Of a stretch of DNA of 64,000 bases, positions 1 to 8,618 are shown one piece after another; position 1 is the stretch's first letter; each line of letters starts with the position of its first letter. Both the position numbers and the translations under genes were made by a program. The DNA comes from Flavobacterium sp. 270 (GTDB lineage: Bacteria; Bacteroidota; Bacteroidia; Flavobacteriales; Flavobacteriaceae): contig NZ_SODM01000002.1 of NCBI RefSeq assembly GCF_004368785.1, positions 310,001 through 374,000 on the forward strand, in the 5' to 3' direction. The notes under the pieces were generated by a model, which was not told where the DNA came from, searched no databases, and saw only the letters and a list, made by a program, of their open reading frames with translations.

Positions 1-1
1 A

Positions 2-724
2 AAATTACTTACCACAATTTCTTTTTTCACTTATCAGCTTACTATTTCCCAAACAGAAAAACTTCTTAGCGGAAAAGTCATTGATCAAAATTATCCACTC
101 AAAGGAATCGAGGTTATCAACAAAACAGCAAAAACCAGTACACGGACAAATGAATTAGGCGAGTTTTTAATTTTGATCAACCCGAAAGACAGTTTGCTTT
201 TCTTTCACAAAGATTATTTTTTTTCCCGTTTGAAAGTTACTTCAGAACAAATTCAAACCAATAATCTTGTTGTAAAAATGGTTTTAAAACCCGAAGAACT
301 TGAAGAAGTTGTAATTACTAAAATCAAATTTGACCACGTAAAATCAAACAGAAATTCTCTTATTGTTCCATATAGTCCATTACAAAGCGCTACAGGAGTT
401 TATATGGGGAATATTCCGGGCGGAATAAATCTAATTGCAGCTGGCAGTATGATTGTAGATTTATTTAAGAAAGACAAAGAGAAACCTAAAAAGAAAACTC
501 CAGAAATAAGTTTTAAAGATTTAATCGAAACAACTTGCTCAGAAGATTATTTTATTAAAGATTTAAAATTAAAACCTGAGGAAAAAGAGCTTTTTATTCA
601 ATTTTGCGATGCAGACCCACAATCAAAAATTCTTGTACAGCAGAAAAATTTACTTTATACAATGGACTTTTTATATAAAAAAAATGAAGAGTTTAAAAAA
701 CTGAATTCTGGCATTAAAAACTAA
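2..724 (+). CDS. Carboxypeptidase-regulatory-like exported protein, copy 1 (5' truncated by window)
   Basis: The frame is open from base 2, so only about three N-terminal residues are missing; comparison with the neighbour at 735 shows this (copy 2 begins MKVKLLTTISFF, this one enters at KLLTTISFF). The N-terminus is a signal-peptide-like segment. It is followed by a beta-sandwich like the carboxypeptidase-D regulatory domain (GKVIDQNYPLKGIEVINKTA, then the typical TNELGEF turn). The C-terminal third is helical and charged, with the stretch IKDLKLKPEEKELFIQFCDA. The centre contains a glycine-rich hydrophobic stretch (GNIPGGINLIAAGSM) that copy 2 lacks. Such proteins are common in Bacteroidota as exported or periplasmic proteins of unknown role. 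The TTG at 173 is an internal codon, not the start. Confidence 0.8.
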   Translation, partial: KLLTTISFFTYQLTISQTEKLLSGKVIDQNYPLKGIEVINKTAKTSTRTNELGEFLILINPKDSLLFFHKDYFFSRLKVTSEQIQTNNLVVKMVLKPEELEEVVITKIKFDHVKSNRNSLIVPYSPLQSATGVYMGNIPGGINLIAAGSMIVDLFKKDKEKPKKKTPEISFKDLIETTCSEDYFIKDLKLKPEEKELFIQFCDADPQSKILVQQKNLLYTMDFLYKKNEEFKKLNSGIKN

Positions 725-734
725 AAACCATTTT

Positions 735-1451
735 ATGAAAGTAAAACTACTCACAACTATTTCATTTTTTACCTATCAATATAGTATCTCTCAAACGGAG
801 AAATTACTTCACGGAAAAGTTATTTCTCAAAATTTAGCTCTAAAAAATGTAGAAGTTATTAATAAAACAGCCAAAACAAGCACCACCACAAACGCTTCTG
901 GAGAATTTTCTATTTCAGTAAAAGTTCATGATAGCTTATTGTTTTTTGCTAAAGATTATTTCTTCACCCGTTTAAAAATCTCTAATGAAGATATAACTAC
1001 AAACAATCTTGTCGTAAACTTGATTCCGAAAACTGAGGAATTAAATGAAGTAGTTATCACCAAAATTAAAAGTATAAAAATTGTTGATAATGTTTATAAT
1101 CGAGAAGCAATTAAAGAAATACAAAACCGAAAAAAATTTAATGATTTAAACCAACAATATTTACATATTAATGATGGAAGAATTGTAAATGCTATAAGTT
1201 ACAATCACCCTATTTTTGATAGACCAAAGCAAAAAATTGAAGATGACCATCGTTTTAAAAAACTTGTAATTGCTTCTTGTTCTTCAGATTTTTTCATTAA
1301 AGATTTAAAGATAAAGCCTGAAGAAAAAGAAATTTTTCTAGATTTTTGCGATGCCGATCCAAAATCTAAAACACTTTTAGAACATCCAAATATTTTGGCC
1401 GTTATGGATTTTTTGTATGCTAAAAATGAAGAATTTAAGAACCTAAAATAG
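735..1451 (+). CDS. Carboxypeptidase-regulatory-like exported protein, copy 2
   Basis: A protein of 238 residues starting at ATG 735, ten bases after copy 1 stops, so the two are probably co-transcribed. It has an N-terminal hydrophobic export segment (residues 5-19), a regulatory-like beta domain (about 25-105) and a C-terminal helical region (about 170-238). Both ends align closely with copy 1: GKVISQNLALKNVEVINKTA matches the first domain, and IKDLKIKPEEKEIFLDFCDA the tail. The middle (about 110-165) is unrelated to that of copy 1. The pair is a tandem duplication in which the centre was replaced or diverged strongly. Function unknown; probably located in the periplasm or outer membrane. 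Confidence 0.8.
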   Translation: MKVKLLTTISFFTYQYSISQTEKLLHGKVISQNLALKNVEVINKTAKTSTTTNASGEFSISVKVHDSLLFFAKDYFFTRLKISNEDITTNNLVVNLIPKTEELNEVVITKIKSIKIVDNVYNREAIKEIQNRKKFNDLNQQYLHINDGRIVNAISYNHPIFDRPKQKIEDDHRFKKLVIASCSSDFFIKDLKIKPEEKEIFLDFCDADPKSKTLLEHPNILAVMDFLYAKNEEFKNLK

Positions 1452-1480
1452 TTACATGAGAATTGTCATTAAACAAAAAT

Positions 1481-1957
1481 CTATTTATTCAACCACCAAA
1501 TACTAGCATTCAAAATAGCAGCAAAACCCACCCAAGCCATATAAGGAATCAATAAATATCCCGCAGTTTTATTGATTTTGATAAATTTTAGATAGGTTTC
1601 ATAAATCATCAGCCATAAAAGAACAATTTCTACCAAAGCCAGCATCGGATTTTTTAATCCGAAGAATAAATAAGACCAAATAGCATTCAAAGTCAATTGA
1701 ATCAAAAAGAAGCCTAAAGCTTTCTTTACTTCCTCATTTTGTTCTTTTATTTTATCCCAAACCAACCCTGCGGCAACAGCCATTAAAATATAAAGCAATG
1801 TCCACATTGGCATAAAAATCCAATTGGGCGGATTAAAAACTGGTTTTGCAATTGTCGGATACCATGTTTCTACACTTGGTCTTGTTACCAAACTTGCAGA
1901 ATATCCAACTGCTAAACAAACAATTAAAGCTATTATAATTTTGACGGTCTTATTCAT
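1481..1957 (-). CDS. tspO: TspO/MBR family protein (tryptophan-rich sensory protein)
   Basis: 158 residues with five predicted membrane helices, the standard TspO length and topology. The signature of the first loop and second helix is clear: WYPTIAKPVFNPPNWIF followed by MWTLLYILMAVAAG. The C-terminus ends in the aromatic WWLNK. TspO/MBR proteins bind porphyrins and sterol-like ligands and modulate tetrapyrrole or stress responses; the substrate here is not inferable. The gene is convergent with the upstream paralogue pair and divergent from mvaD. The intervening 2001-2070 segment is an inverted repeat. Confidence 0.9.
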   Translation of the reverse strand: MNKTVKIIIALIVCLAVGYSASLVTRPSVETWYPTIAKPVFNPPNWIFMPMWTLLYILMAVAAGLVWDKIKEQNEEVKKALGFFLIQLTLNAIWSYLFFGLKNPMLALVEIVLLWLMIYETYLKFIKINKTAGYLLIPYMAWVGFAAILNASIWWLNK

Positions 1958-2000
1958 TCTATTTAATTTTTAGCCAAAAATAAACAAAAGAAATTTCAAA

Positions 2001-2070
2001 CCGTATAAGCTATATAAGTTCATTTTAGTTTAAGCTTGGTTTATAATTTCTTATATAACTTATATGGTTG
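2001..2070. repeat. Inverted repeat, ATATAAG family, copy 1
   Basis: Left arm CCGTATAAGCTATATAAG and right arm CTTATATAACTTATATGG are near-perfect reverse complements around about 30 AT-rich bases. The same arms recur at 10094, 33993 (single arm), 54254, 55144 and 59628. It lies between tspO and the mvaD promoter. Confidence 0.85.
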
Positions 2071-2083
2071 AATATTTTAAAAC

Positions 2084-2091
2084 TATCTTTG
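2084..2091 (+). promoter_or_regulatory. Bacteroidota -7 element upstream of mvaD
   Basis: TATCTTTG matches the TAnnTTTG element of the Bacteroidota primary sigma factor. It lies 17 bases upstream of the mvaD ATG. No convincing -33 box was found. Confidence 0.6.
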
Positions 2092-2108
2092 CCAAAATTT
2101 TATAATTC

Positions 2109-3221
2109 ATGTTTACAGCAGCTGATTTTATTCCAAATAAATACACTTCAACAATCGAAAACGGAAACTTTGAGTGGAGCGCTCCCAGCAATATTGCATT
2201 AGTTAAATATTGGGGGAAAAAAGACAATCAGATTCCGGCAAATCCTTCGGTAAGTTTTACGCTAAATAATTGCAAAACGATTACTAAAGTTGCTTTTTCG
2301 AAAAAAGACATTTCTCCCGAAGTTTCGGGATTGCTCAATGTGTCAAATGGTTTTTCTTTTGATTTACTTTTTGAAGGAAAACCAAAAGAAGATTTTAAAC
2401 CAAAAATTCAGAAGTTTTTAGAAAGAATTGAAGTTTATCTGCCGTTTTTGAAAGATTATCATTTTACGATTGATACACAAAATACATTTCCGCACAGTTC
2501 AGGAATTGCTTCTTCGGCTTCTGGAATGGCTGCTTTGGCGATGAATTTTATGAGTTTGGAAAAAAAGCTAAACCCAGAAATGACGGATGAGTATTTCTAT
2601 CAAAAAGCATCTTTTTTAGCGCGCTTAGGTTCAGGAAGCGCTTGCAGAAGTGTAAAAGGACAAGTTGTTGTTTGGGGAAATCAAGCAAATATTGAAGGAA
2701 GTTCTGATTTATTTGGAGTTGAATTTCCGCATACAATTCATCAAAATTTCAAGAATTATCAGGATACTATTTTATTGGTTGATAAAGGCGAAAAACAAGT
2801 TTCGAGTACTGTCGGACATGATTTAATGCATAATCATCCGTATGCGGAAAGACGTTTTGCACAGGCGCACGAAAATCTGGATTTGTTGATTTCGATTTTT
2901 GAAAATGGAAATATCGAGGAATTTATCAAAGTTGTAGAAAGTGAAGCATTGACTTTGCATGCTATGATGATGACTTCGATGCCTTATTATATTTTGATGA
3001 AGCCAAATACACTGCAAATCATCAATGCAATCTGGAAATTTAGAGCCGAAACCCAGATTCCAGTATGTTTTACTTTGGATGCCGGAGCGAATGTTCATGT
3101 ACTTTATCCTGAAAACGTTAAAGAAAAAGTACTTCAATTTATTCAAGCTGATTTAGTTGCATTTTGTCAGAATAGTCAATACATTTGCGACGAAATTGGA
3201 AACGGTGCAATTGCATTGTAA
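2109..3221 (+). CDS. mvaD: Diphosphomevalonate decarboxylase
   Basis: 370 residues. Converts mevalonate 5-diphosphate to isopentenyl diphosphate with ATP, the last step of the mevalonate pathway. Family signatures: SAPSNIALVKYWGKKD near residue 25, the GHMP nucleotide loop PHSSGIASSASGMAALA near 140, SACRSVKGQVVVWG around 180, and LDAGANVHVLY near the C-terminus carrying the family's catalytic aspartate. A GHMP kinase of the same pathway lies downstream at 3782, separated by a toxin-antitoxin pair. The -7 box at 2084 places the promoter directly upstream. Confidence 0.93.
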   Translation: MFTAADFIPNKYTSTIENGNFEWSAPSNIALVKYWGKKDNQIPANPSVSFTLNNCKTITKVAFSKKDISPEVSGLLNVSNGFSFDLLFEGKPKEDFKPKIQKFLERIEVYLPFLKDYHFTIDTQNTFPHSSGIASSASGMAALAMNFMSLEKKLNPEMTDEYFYQKASFLARLGSGSACRSVKGQVVVWGNQANIEGSSDLFGVEFPHTIHQNFKNYQDTILLVDKGEKQVSSTVGHDLMHNHPYAERRFAQAHENLDLLISIFENGNIEEFIKVVESEALTLHAMMMTSMPYYILMKPNTLQIINAIWKFRAETQIPVCFTLDAGANVHVLYPENVKEKVLQFIQADLVAFCQNSQYICDEIGNGAIAL

Positions 3222-3252
3222 TTTTCCGTATCTTTAGTTAAATTTATTAGTT

Positions 3253-3471
3253 ATGGATATTCAATTAGACAGAGAAGAAGCAATGAAAATGTTGCAGGAA
3301 ACGGATGATCATTCATTGATAATGAAAGTTAAAAAAATGCTTGAAAAAAAGAAAAAAGATTGGTGGGATGATTTGACTGAGCAACAGAAAGCTGATATAA
3401 CTCAAAGTGAATTAGAATTTGAAAGAGGTGAAGTTATCAGTTACGAAGATGTGATGAAAAAATACAGATAG
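3253..3471 (+). CDS. Putative type II antitoxin (addiction module protein)
   Basis: 72 residues, acidic and lysine-rich, ending in ELEFERGEVISYEDVMKKYR. This is typical of small antitoxins that pair with ParE/RelE toxins: a C-terminal helix ends in a conserved VxxKY-like motif. The stop codon TAG overlaps the GTG start of the next gene by one base, the tight coupling usual for antitoxin-toxin operons. It sits 31 bases after mvaD inside an isoprenoid gene row, so it may be carried by that operon's transcription. No DNA-binding fold could be identified by eye. Confidence 0.75.
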   Translation: MDIQLDREEAMKMLQETDDHSLIMKVKKMLEKKKKDWWDDLTEQQKADITQSELEFERGEVISYEDVMKKYR

Positions 3472-3773
3472 TGAATCTAAAAGTAAATTTCTCAAAGACA
3501 GCTGAGAAAAATTTAAATGATGTTCTAGATTTTATTGAAGCAAGATGGTCTGAAAAATCTAAAAAAATGTTTATTATAAAGTTTGAAAAAGCAATTTCAA
3601 TAATAATTATGAATCCTGAGGTTTTTCCAAAATCATCCATCAATAAAAAATATCGTAAATGCGTAATAACAAAACAATCAAGTTTGTTATACACTTTTAG
3701 TTCAAATGAGATTAAAATTCATACCATTTTCGACACCAGACAAGATCCAAATAAAATAAACAAAAGACATTAA
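3471..3773 (+). CDS. RelE/ParE family type II toxin
   Basis: 100 residues starting with GTG inside the antitoxin stop (TAGTG). The fold pattern is RelE/ParE: MNLKVNFSKTAEKNLNDVLDFIEARW at the N-terminus, then a long helix, then the strand pair KCVITKQSSLLYTF and EIKIHTIFDTRQDP, where the DTRQ/DTRxxP end is characteristic. Family members inhibit gyrase (ParE) or cleave mRNA (RelE); which applies here cannot be decided. The gene ends eight bases before the mevalonate-kinase-like gene, so its mRNA probably runs into an essential gene. Confidence 0.8.
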   Translation: MNLKVNFSKTAEKNLNDVLDFIEARWSEKSKKMFIIKFEKAISIIIMNPEVFPKSSINKKYRKCVITKQSSLLYTFSSNEIKIHTIFDTRQDPNKINKRH

Positions 3774-3781
3774 ATAAAAAC

Positions 3782-4720
3782 ATGAAAGGACCATTATTTT
3801 ACTCGAAAATATTACTCTTTGGAGAATACGGAATTATCCGCGACTCTAAGGGACTTTCTATTCCTTATAATTTTTACAATGGTACATTAAAGAAATCCGA
3901 AGAACCTTCGGCGGAAGCTATTGCATCAAATTCAAGTTTAAAACGTTATGTTGTTTATCTTGAAACTTTACAAACAGAACAGCCAGAATTGGTTGCTTTT
4001 GATTTGACAACTCTAAAAAATGATGTTGAAACGGGTATGTATTTCGATTCTAGTATTCCGCAAGGTTACGGAGTTGGAAGCAGCGGTGCTCTTGTTGCGG
4101 CAATTTATGATAAATATGCAACCAATAAGATTACAGTTTTAGAGAATTTAACTCGTGAAAAACTATTACAGCTTAAAAATATATTTTCTCAAATGGAGAG
4201 TTTTTTCCACGGAAAAAGTTCTGGTTTAGATCCTTTAAACAGTTATTTGAGCATTCCGATTTTAATTAATTCTAAAGATAATATTGAAGCTACAGGAATT
4301 CCTACTCAAAGTTTTGACGGGAAAGGCGCTGTGTTTTTATTAGATTCTGGAATTGTAGGCGAAACGGCTCCAATGGTAAACATTTTTATGGAAAACCTTA
4401 AAGATAAAGGTTTCCGTACGATGCTGAAAAACCAGTTTGTAAAATACACTGATGCTTGCGTAGAAAACTTTTTGCATGGAGACATGAAATCGTTATTTAC
4501 CAATACAAAGAAACTTTCTAAAGTTGTTTTAAATAACTTTAAGCCAATGATTCCAGAACAATTTCACGGAATCTGGCAGCACGGAATTGACACAAACGAT
4601 TATTATTTAAAACTTTGTGGTTCTGGTGGCGGCGGTTATATTCTTGGTTTTACAGAAGATTTAGAACGCGCCAAGGTTTCTTTGAAAGACTATAAATTAG
4701 AAGTTGTTTATCAATTTTAA
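3782..4720 (+). CDS. GHMP kinase, probable mevalonate kinase
   Basis: 312 residues. The start MKGPLFYSKILLFGEYGIIRD is the N-terminal GHMP kinase strand with the substrate-binding E-Y-G. SSIPQGYGVGSSGALVAA near residue 92 is the ATP-binding glycine/serine loop. FHGKSSGLDPLNSYL carries the catalytic aspartate, and CGSGGGGYILGF near the end is the third GHMP motif. Mevalonate kinase fits best because mvaD is three genes upstream; phosphomevalonate kinase is the alternative. Spacing suggests co-transcription with the toxin-antitoxin pair. Confidence 0.85.
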   Translation: MKGPLFYSKILLFGEYGIIRDSKGLSIPYNFYNGTLKKSEEPSAEAIASNSSLKRYVVYLETLQTEQPELVAFDLTTLKNDVETGMYFDSSIPQGYGVGSSGALVAAIYDKYATNKITVLENLTREKLLQLKNIFSQMESFFHGKSSGLDPLNSYLSIPILINSKDNIEATGIPTQSFDGKGAVFLLDSGIVGETAPMVNIFMENLKDKGFRTMLKNQFVKYTDACVENFLHGDMKSLFTNTKKLSKVVLNNFKPMIPEQFHGIWQHGIDTNDYYLKLCGSGGGGYILGFTEDLERAKVSLKDYKLEVVYQF

Positions 4721-4831
4721 TTTATAATTTATCCTAAAATTTATCGTTTACATTCAGTAGTTATTATTCTATCTGCCTTTTGATTTTGTTACTTTGTCGT
4801 ATTTTTTTATAAAAAATTTATACTCAGCAAT

Positions 4832-5419
4832 ATGAAAAGCATTTTAAGGATTATTAAAACTACTTTTATTGGAGGGATTCTTTTCTTAGTGCCAATTGCT
4901 GTGCTTTTAATTCTTATTGAAAAAGTATATCATATTGTACAGAAAATAACACTTCCTTTATCGAGTCATCTGCCAAAAGTAAAAATATTAGGATTGGCAC
5001 TGCAGGAAATAATAGGATTGCTGATCATTATTGTTATTTGTTTTCTGGCTGGTATAATAGCTAAAACGAAAGCTGCAAAAAATTTGATTTCGAAACTTGA
5101 AGACAGTATTTTAAGTTTGATTCCTGGATATTCGTTTATGAAAGGAATCAATGAAAAGCTCTTAGGAATTCAAAATGAAAACCTGAAAGTGATTTTGGCC
5201 CGTGTAGATGATGGGTGGCAATTTGCTTTTTTAATTGAGCAGATTAATGAAGATCATTTTACTGTTTTTGTTCCAGATGCACCAAACCCAATGAGTGGAG
5301 GTGTTTATTTTATGGAAAAAGAACGCATTAAAGAAGTTCCTATTTCGCAAAAGGAAGCTATGGCTTGCATAAGAAAACTTGGATTTGGTTCTTCAAATTT
5401 ATTAAAAGATGTACTTTAG
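4832..5419 (+). CDS. DUF502 family membrane protein
   Basis: 195 residues. Two long membrane helices (about 10-31 and 52-76) are followed by a cytoplasmic or periplasmic domain with IPGYSFMKGINEKLLG, the conserved core of the DUF502 family, and with VFVPDAPNPMSGGVYF. Family function is unknown, though members are widespread and often lie near lipid or envelope genes. The next gene, a prenyltransferase, starts 50 bases downstream, so the two may share a transcript. Confidence 0.8.
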   Translation: MKSILRIIKTTFIGGILFLVPIAVLLILIEKVYHIVQKITLPLSSHLPKVKILGLALQEIIGLLIIIVICFLAGIIAKTKAAKNLISKLEDSILSLIPGYSFMKGINEKLLGIQNENLKVILARVDDGWQFAFLIEQINEDHFTVFVPDAPNPMSGGVYFMEKERIKEVPISQKEAMACIRKLGFGSSNLLKDVL

Positions 5420-5469
5420 CATTAATATACAATTGCATTTTAAAATAATATAACCCCACTAAACCACTA

Positions 5470-6426
5470 ATGTTAAGCAGAAAGAATAAAATTTTAGCGA
5501 TGAAAGTTATTAGTTTGTTCTCTGTAGTAAGAGGTTATAACATTCCTATTATTGTTTTAGCACAATATTTATCTTCGATTTTTATATTGGCTCCAGAAAA
5601 AGGAGCTTTAGAAATTCTCCTTGATTTTAAATTGTTTTTGATTGTTTTTGCTTCGGCGCTTACAATTGCTTCTGGATATATTATCAATAATTTTTACGAT
5701 AGTCAGAAAGACTTAATTAACAGACCGAACAAATCGATGCTGGATAGATTGGTGAGTCAGAAAACGAAACTATCAGTTTATTTTACTTCAAATTTTATTG
5801 CTGCTTTGATGGCTTTGTTTGTTTCGTGGCGGGCTTTTTTGTTTTTTTCCGGTTATATTTTTCTGGTTTGGTTTTACTCTCATAAAATAAAAAAATATCC
5901 TATTGTAGGCAATTTGACTGCTGCTTTATTGGCGGTTATTCCGTTTTTTGCGATTTTATGGTATTTCTACAATTCTGTTTCTTTTGAAGAAATCGAAGAT
6001 CATATGAGTCATTTTGTGGTTATTTCGGCACATGCTATTTTCTTATTTTTATTGTTGCTGATTCGCGAAATGATAAAAGATTTGGAGAATCTGAAAGGTG
6101 ATTTGGCTAACGATTACAGAACAATTCCGATTTTATATAATGAAAGGACTTCTAAACAAATTATTACTGCTCTGACATTTTTAACCTTGATTCCGGTTTA
6201 TATTTTGGTCAACGTTTATGATGTAGGTTATATGGATATCTATTTTTATGCTTGTTATGTGGCAATGCTTTTTTTCTTGCTTTATTTATGGAGATCCAAT
6301 TCTAAGGAACAATATTTACTTTTGCACAATGTTTTGAAATTCCTGATTGTTTCGGGCGTTTTTTGTATTGTGCTTATAAATCCCAGCGTACTTTGGCATG
6401 GGAAAAGCCTGCTTTTGAAATCTTAA
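5470..6426 (+). CDS. UbiA-family prenyltransferase (geranylgeranylglycerol-phosphate geranylgeranyltransferase-like)
   Basis: 318 residues with eight or nine hydrophobic helices. The two Asp-rich motifs of UbiA enzymes are present: NNFYDSQKDLINRPNK around residue 75 and REMIKDLENLKGDLANDYRT around 195. They bind the Mg2+-prenyl-diphosphate. In Flavobacteria this subfamily is usually named geranylgeranylglycerol-phosphate geranylgeranyltransferase, an archaeal-type ether-lipid name not proven for these bacteria. Proximity to mevalonate genes fits use of isoprenoid diphosphates. The aromatic acceptor cannot be read from sequence. Confidence 0.82.
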   Translation: MLSRKNKILAMKVISLFSVVRGYNIPIIVLAQYLSSIFILAPEKGALEILLDFKLFLIVFASALTIASGYIINNFYDSQKDLINRPNKSMLDRLVSQKTKLSVYFTSNFIAALMALFVSWRAFLFFSGYIFLVWFYSHKIKKYPIVGNLTAALLAVIPFFAILWYFYNSVSFEEIEDHMSHFVVISAHAIFLFLLLLIREMIKDLENLKGDLANDYRTIPILYNERTSKQIITALTFLTLIPVYILVNVYDVGYMDIYFYACYVAMLFFLLYLWRSNSKEQYLLLHNVLKFLIVSGVFCIVLINPSVLWHGKSLLLKS

Positions 6427-6736
6427 TTTTTTTTGGCTCGTAGATTTTGCGCATTCAACAGATTTTCACTGGTTTTATTTTTATTGATTTTAAAATTTTA
6501 ATCTCGTTTTTGTAATTTGATCTTTCTTTAATTTTTTAAAAGAAGCCTTTTGATTGTATCTAGCCCCGATGGAAGGGAAAATCCTTTTATTTTTTTCCTT
6601 TAAAAAAATAAAAGATTTGGAATGAACAGCGGGAACTATGTTTGAATAAATGCCAATTGTGATGCTTCTGATCATCAAAACATTACGGGTATTAATCTAA
6701 GAACAACGAACTTAGGAATATTTGGCAAGAATAAAC
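6427..6736. other. Intergenic region with a hairpin repeat element
   Basis: No convincing gene. It is AT-rich and contains the hairpin element at 6561-6635. A short minus-strand open frame over it is a by-product of the repeat. Confidence 0.6.
6561..6635. repeat. Palindromic hairpin element (AGCCCCGAT...AGCGGG), copy 1
   Basis: The segment begins AGCCCCGATGGAAG and ends near AACAGCGGGA. Its centre is a long AT hairpin: CCTTTTATTTTTT pairs with AAAAAAATAAAAG across CCTTT. A second copy with the same order lies at 28250-28335. The arrangement resembles a REP-like dispersed element common between Flavobacterium genes. Confidence 0.7.
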
Positions 6737-6744
6737 TATCTTTG
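6737..6744 (+). promoter_or_regulatory. -7 element upstream of rRNA pseudouridine synthase
   Basis: TATCTTTG matches TAnnTTTG exactly and lies 17 bases before the ATG at 6762, the same spacing as at mvaD. Confidence 0.6.
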
Positions 6745-6761
6745 CACAAATTACAGAATTT

Positions 6762-7670
6762 ATGAACAATAAGGAAGGCAATAATAAAAGAGGTGGTTCT
6801 AGACCAAATAGCTCTAGATCAAACTCTAACAAGCCAAAACCTGCGATGGCTAAACGTGCTCAAGGGCCGAAGAAAGTGAAGCCTGAAGTTAAAGCGGCAC
6901 AAGAAGCTGCTGAACAAAAAATTAAGAAACAAAATCAGGCTCCAAAGAGACAAAAGGCTTCAGATGAAATTCGTCTGAACAAATACATTTCAAATTCTGG
7001 AGTGTGCTCTCGTCGTGATGCAGATATATACATTCAGTCTGGAAATGTTAAAGTAAATGGCGTTCCGGTTACTGAAATGGGTTATTTAGTAAAATTAAAT
7101 GATGTTGTTAACTTTGATGGTGTTGTTTTGACTCCTGAAAAGAAAGAATATATTTTGCTGAATAAACCTAAAAACTTTACTACAGCTCTTGACGAAGGTC
7201 AGGAATATCGTAATGTTTTGGAGTTGGTTCGTGGTTCTACTACAGCAAAAATTGGTCCTATTGGCAGAATGGACAAAAACACAACTGGTTTATTATTGTT
7301 TACAAACGATACAGATATGATTCGTAAATTTACATTACCGAATCAGAAATCTTCTAAAATTTATCAGGTTTCTTTGGATAAAAACCTAAAATTTGAGGAT
7401 TTAGAAAAAATTAGCAAAGGGTTGGTTCTAGACGGACACCGCGTTTTTGTTGAGGAAATAAGCTATATTGAGAAAGAAGCGAAAAGTGAGGTTGGCCTAA
7501 AATTACGTTCTTCCAATGTAAAAGTAGTTCGTGCAATTTTCGAACACTTTGAGTATGATGTTTTACGCATTGATCGTGTTGCATTTGCCGGTTTAACTAA
7601 AAAGAATTTACCTAGAGGTAATTGGCGCTTTTTGACAGATCAAGAGGTAATCAATTTGAAAAACGCATAA
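6762..7670 (+). CDS. rRNA pseudouridine synthase, RluB/RsuA family
   Basis: 302 residues. The first 65 form a basic, low-complexity tail rich in K, N, S, P and Q. An S4 RNA-binding domain follows (IRLNKYISNSGVCSRRDAD, about 68-115). The catalytic domain carries the pseudouridine synthase motif IGRMDKNTTGLLLFTND (about 165-183) with the catalytic aspartate in GRMD. It isomerises a uridine in 16S or 23S rRNA; the RluB/E/F-like position is undetermined. The gene is monocistronic, with its own -7 box and a terminator at 7700. Confidence 0.88.
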   Translation: MNNKEGNNKRGGSRPNSSRSNSNKPKPAMAKRAQGPKKVKPEVKAAQEAAEQKIKKQNQAPKRQKASDEIRLNKYISNSGVCSRRDADIYIQSGNVKVNGVPVTEMGYLVKLNDVVNFDGVVLTPEKKEYILLNKPKNFTTALDEGQEYRNVLELVRGSTTAKIGPIGRMDKNTTGLLLFTNDTDMIRKFTLPNQKSSKIYQVSLDKNLKFEDLEKISKGLVLDGHRVFVEEISYIEKEAKSEVGLKLRSSNVKVVRAIFEHFEYDVLRIDRVAFAGLTKKNLPRGNWRFLTDQEVINLKNA

Positions 7671-7699
7671 GCATAACCCAAATTGATTGAGAAATATAA

Positions 7700-7735
7700 A
7701 TCCTGTTTTACTTTTGTAAAATGGGATTTTTTTAT
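7700..7735 (+). terminator. Rho-independent terminator after the pseudouridine synthase
   Basis: ATCCTGTTTTAC and GTAAAATGGGAT form a 12-pair stem (two G-U pairs) around TTTT, followed by a run of T. It sits between the convergent genes at 7670 and 7736 and may serve both. Confidence 0.8.
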
Positions 7736-8338
7736 TTAGAAACTGAAAAAGTTATGTCCGAATAAAGTAAAAATTGATCTTCCCATTGTTTGGTTTTTAT
7801 CTTCAACGGTTTCATAACAAGTAAAACCTAACATGATTTTGATTCCAGGAGGGATACTGTTTAAAACATCTCGTTTTTGGTCTTCTAAAAGAAGTTTTAA
7901 ACTTTTTAATAATGGGGTATTGTTTTTAAGGTACGAAACAACTAATAAGGCTGAGAAGTTTAGGATTTCTCTGGCTGTTTCACTTTTGATTCCGACTTCG
8001 TTTGAAATCATTTCGGAGATTCTGCCTTTTTTGTTTGAAAAAATTTCTTTTAATAAAGTGTTCCCTTCTATGCGGTAACAATCGTCTACAGATAAAATTC
8101 GGCCTGAAGTAAAATCGACTTCCTGATAAAAGGTTGAATCGTCTTGAATTTGGTTAACTAATTCTTTGTAAAAACCAGTTTCTTCGGCTTTATTATATAA
8201 GCCCATTAAAACTGTACCAATCGAAACATCTATTCCTTTTATTAATAGTGCATCATTTTCGAAATAAAACTTGTTTAATTTGGAGACAACGTTAGAAGAA
8301 ATAAAACGTCTAAGTTCAATTTGTAGGTTTGGGGTCAT
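7736..8338 (-). CDS. DUF937-like protein
   Basis: 200 residues, largely helical and soluble, without signal peptide or membrane helix. Stretches such as TVLMGLYNKAEETGFYKELVNQI, then a glycine/serine turn, then NEVGIKSETAREILNFSALLVV resemble the DUF937 (YidB-like) helical fold, where two repeats each end in a hydrophobic helix. Function unknown. Transcribed convergently with the pseudouridine synthase. The ATG at 8338 is the first in frame and is preceded by about 280 AT-rich bases in which I see no further gene. Confidence 0.6.
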   Translation of the reverse strand: MTPNLQIELRRFISSNVVSKLNKFYFENDALLIKGIDVSIGTVLMGLYNKAEETGFYKELVNQIQDDSTFYQEVDFTSGRILSVDDCYRIEGNTLLKEIFSNKKGRISEMISNEVGIKSETAREILNFSALLVVSYLKNNTPLLKSLKLLLEDQKRDVLNSIPPGIKIMLGFTCYETVEDKNQTMGRSIFTLFGHNFFSF

Positions 8339-8618
8339 ACGATTAACTTATTAAATTATTTAAATCAGTTCAAAATAATCGACAAAGTGAGGCTTTTCAT
8401 CGTTTATCAGGATAAAAATATAAAATAAATTAACATTTCCAAAAAATTAGTTAAAAATTTACTTTAAGGATTTGCAGGACTTTATCTTAAAAAAATAAGA
8501 ATCTCAATAAACATAACGCTTTCGTTATCAAAAGAATCAAAAATAAGGAATAAAAAAAATTAAGAGTTTTTTTTAAATTAAAAAAAGATAAGAAAATGCT
8601 TAAGGGTAATTTTAACAT

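Noticed and set aside
5470..6426. Archaeal-type ether lipid synthesis as a firm call
   Set aside because: Only the UbiA family can be read from sequence; the acceptor substrate is unproven.
6490..6678. Open frame of 62 codons on the minus strand
   Set aside because: It lies over the hairpin repeat element and has no promoter or recognisable protein features.
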